Source of the DNA: Proteiniphilum sp. | Lineage (GTDB): Bacteria > Bacteroidota > Bacteroidia > Bacteroidales > Dysgonomonadaceae | Direction of reading: 5' to 3' | DNA: 5,593 bases | NCBI GenBank assembly: GCA_031284475.1 | Contig: JAISZV010000213.1 | Coordinates: 1-5,593, forward strand | Part shown: one piece after another, positions 4,095 to 5,593 of the stretch | How positions within the stretch are numbered: the stretch's first letter is position 1 | Layout: each line of letters starts with the position of its first letter | Translations under genes and position numbers: made by a program | The notes under the pieces: generated by a model | Seen by the model: only the letters and a program-made list of their open reading frames with translations | The model's database searches: none | Told to the model about the DNA's origin: nothing

Positions 4095-5593
4095 TTATTC
4101 GGCTTCAGGTTTTTCCGTTTCGGGTTCCGGAGCGTCCGCGGCGTTGGCTTTATCTTCCGATTTCACCTCTTCCGTAGTTACTTCCGGGGCCTTTACATCT
4201 TTCGCAGTTTCGGCAACTTCAGACGCTTCCGCTTTTACCTCTTCGGCCTCAGTTTTTGTTTTTGCAGTTTTTGCAGTTTTTGCTTTCGCTGCTTTCGCTT
4301 CCGCTGCTTTTGCCTCTTTGGCGGCTTCTTGCTGTTTCACCTTCTCATTCAGCGCCTCTATTTTCTGGCTGTCGAGTTTTTCTTTCAGTGCAGCCAACTC
4401 TTCTATATCACCCAGGGTGGTCTTTTCCATTACCGGAGCCGCTGAGGTTTCATTTCCTCCATCTTTTCTACCGCCGGTACGTTTATTCCCTTTCTTCCTG
4501 GAGTCATCGGTCATATCTTCATGGATGCGGCTGTGAGAGACAATGATACGTTTTGCATCTTTATTGAACTCAATCACTTTGAATTGCAGTTTCTCATCCA
4601 TCTGTGCCTGAGAGTTATCCTCTTTTACAAGATGTTTGGGAGTCGCAAATCCTTCCACACCATAGGGGAGAGAAACAACCGCGCCCTTGTCGAGCATTTC
4701 GATAATGGTGCCTTCATGAATGGAACCTACAGTGAAAATGGTTTCAAATACATCCCACGGATTTTCTTCCAATTGTTTGTGGCCAAGGCTCAGACGACGA
4801 TTTTCTTTGTCGATGTCCAACACCTGTACTTCTATGGAAGCGCCGATCTCTGTTACCTCGCTCGGGTGTTTGATCTTCTTCGTCCATGAGAGGTCGGAGA
4901 TATGGATCAATCCTTCTACGCCGTCTTCAATTTCCACAAATGCGCCGAAGTTGGTGAAATTGCGTACGGTAGCGGTATGTGTGCTGCCGACAGGATATTT
5001 TTGTTCGATATCTTCCCATGGATCGGGTTTCAGTTGTTTGATACCGAGGGACATTTTGCGCTCGTCGCGATCAAGTGTAAGGATAATTGCTTCCACTTCT
5101 TCACCTACGGTCATAAAGTCCTGTGCGCTGTGCAGGTGTTGCGTCCAGCTCATTTCGGAAACGTGGATCAATCCTTCTACGCCCGGCGCTATTTCCACAA
5201 ATGCACCGTAATCGGCAATCACAACTACTTTTCCTTTTACAATGTCACCCACTTTCTGGGTTTCACTCAGGGAATCCCATGGGTGTGGAGTCAACTGTTT
5301 CAAGCCAAGTGCGATACGTTTTTTCTCATTGTCGAAATCGAGGATCACTACGTTGATCTTGTCATCCAGCTTTACTACTTCGTCCGGGTGCTGAATGCGC
5401 CCCCAGGAAAGATCGGTAATGTGTACCAGACCGTCCACTCCGCCGAGGTCGACAAATACGCCGTATGAGGTGATATTCTTCACAATGCCTTCGAGTACCT
5501 GTCCTTTTTCGAGTTTGGAGATGATCTCTTTTTTCTGCTGTTCGAGTTCTTCTTCAATCAGGGCTTTGTGCGATACCACCACGTTTTTGTATT
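4095..5593 (-). CDS. rpsA: Ribosomal protein S1 (5' end outside window)
   Basis: The frame is open through the window edge (Y-K-N-V-V-V-S-H-K-A), and the GTG at 5582 is not a real start. S1 binds mRNA on the 30S subunit and helps load it. Four S1/OB-fold domains are visible at about 5507-5292, 5255-5031, 4994-4770 and 4733-4524. The first three each carry a G-(V/A)-FV strand and a G-(V/L)-(I/V)-H-(I/V)-S/T motif with LSW or MSW. The fourth is divergent (GAVVSLPYGVEGF) but ends in the usual IIVSHSRI. Bacterial S1 usually has six domains, so about two lie beyond the edge. After the last domain come a basic Gly-rich linker, the segment TTLGDIEELAALKEKL (4421-4374), and then about 92 more residues rich in Ala, Lys, Glu and Thr ending in EKPEAE. 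From memory, Bacteroidales S1 proteins usually stop soon after the TTLGDI segment, so this tail is unusually long. The gene is monocistronic at its 3' end. Confidence 0.96.
   Translation of the reverse strand, partial: YKNVVVSHKALIEEELEQQKKEIISKLEKGQVLEGIVKNITSYGVFVDLGGVDGLVHITDLSWGRIQHPDEVVKLDDKINVVILDFDNEKKRIALGLKQLTPHPWDSLSETQKVGDIVKGKVVVIADYGAFVEIAPGVEGLIHVSEMSWTQHLHSAQDFMTVGEEVEAIILTLDRDERKMSLGIKQLKPDPWEDIEQKYPVGSTHTATVRNFTNFGAFVEIEDGVEGLIHISDLSWTKKIKHPSEVTEIGASIEVQVLDIDKENRRLSLGHKQLEENPWDVFETIFTVGSIHEGTIIEMLDKGAVVSLPYGVEGFATPKHLVKEDNSQAQMDEKLQFKVIEFNKDAKRIIVSHSRIHEDMTDDSRKKGNKRTGGRKDGGNETSAAPVMEKTTLGDIEELAALKEKLDSQKIEALNEKVKQQEAAKEAKAAEAKAAKAKTAKTAKTKTEAEEVKAEASEVAETAKDVKAPEVTTEEVKSEDKANAADAPEPETEKPEAE
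4259..4283. repeat. 9-bp tandem repeat (TTTTTGCAG, 2.8 copies) in the rpsA tail
   Basis: Copies lie at 4259-4267, 4268-4276 and a partial 4277-4283. The unit is three codons, so on the coding strand it gives repeated Ala-Lys-Thr and copy-number change would keep the frame. The adjacent 4284-4335 stretch is a looser GCT/TTC-rich low-complexity tract coding for Ala, Lys and Glu. Confidence 0.8.
4903..5205. repeat. Near-identical segments in two S1 domains, 261 bp apart
   Basis: The 20 bases TGGATCAATCCTTCTACGCC occur at 4903-4922 and again at 5164-5183. The 14 bases ATTTCCACAAATGC recur at 4930-4943 and 5191-5204, at the same 261-bp (87-codon) offset. They encode the G-A-F-V-E-I to G-V-E-G-L-I-H core of two consecutive S1 domains. 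Protein constraint explains part of this, but the shared codon choice suggests recent domain duplication or gene conversion. Confidence 0.7.

Noticed and set aside
4144..4546. Long plus-strand frames opposite the rpsA tail
   Set aside because: Their Ala/Ser/Phe/Leu-rich translations are shadows of the low-complexity GCT/TTC tract on the other strand; rpsA is certain in this region.

Overview
The window reads as an ordinary chromosomal segment of a Bacteroidota bacterium, most likely order Bacteroidales (Parabacteroides, Dysgonomonas or Proteiniphilum type). Indicators are a LacI-type regulator with the Bacteroidales style of C-terminus, an S1 protein carrying the TTLGDIEELAALKEKL motif, a compact ECF sigma operon, and the general lack of strong Shine-Dalgarno sites. 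Assignment below order level is not supported by what can be seen.

Left part, plus strand (1-1121): the 3' end of a LacI-family regulator overlaps by 4 bp a short lipoate-protein ligase gene. Next, on the minus strand and convergent with them (1176-2114), is a radical SAM protein of the YhcC/TIGR01212 family, starting at TTG or GTG. A 340-bp gap follows (2115-2454). It has no credible gene, but it holds three copies of a short motif (AGAGGGTG, 1-2 bases, ATCACA), two direct and one inverted. The last two form a strong hairpin.

Middle part, minus strand (3938 down to 2455): a three-gene operon in transcription order of ECF sigma-70 factor, small single-pass membrane protein (probable anti-sigma factor) and small secreted protein of unknown function. 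The sigma gene carries an in-frame TAA exactly between its sigma-2 half and its sigma-4 helix-turn-helix half. The reading frame beyond the stop is fully conserved and an ATG lies 3 bases after it. This is either a very recent nonsense mutation (GAA to TAA), a sequencing error, or a split two-piece sigma factor. A candidate autoregulated ECF promoter and a 10-bp palindrome lie just upstream.

Right part, minus strand (4095 to beyond the window end): the 3' four fifths or so of rpsA (ribosomal protein S1), with four S1 domains visible and an unusually long Ala/Lys/Glu/Thr-rich tail, closed by a textbook intrinsic terminator (4043-4076).

The genes do not form one pathway. The most notable points are the interrupted sigma gene and its possible consequences for the anti-sigma and secreted partners, the triple motif in the 340-bp gap, and the extended S1 tail.
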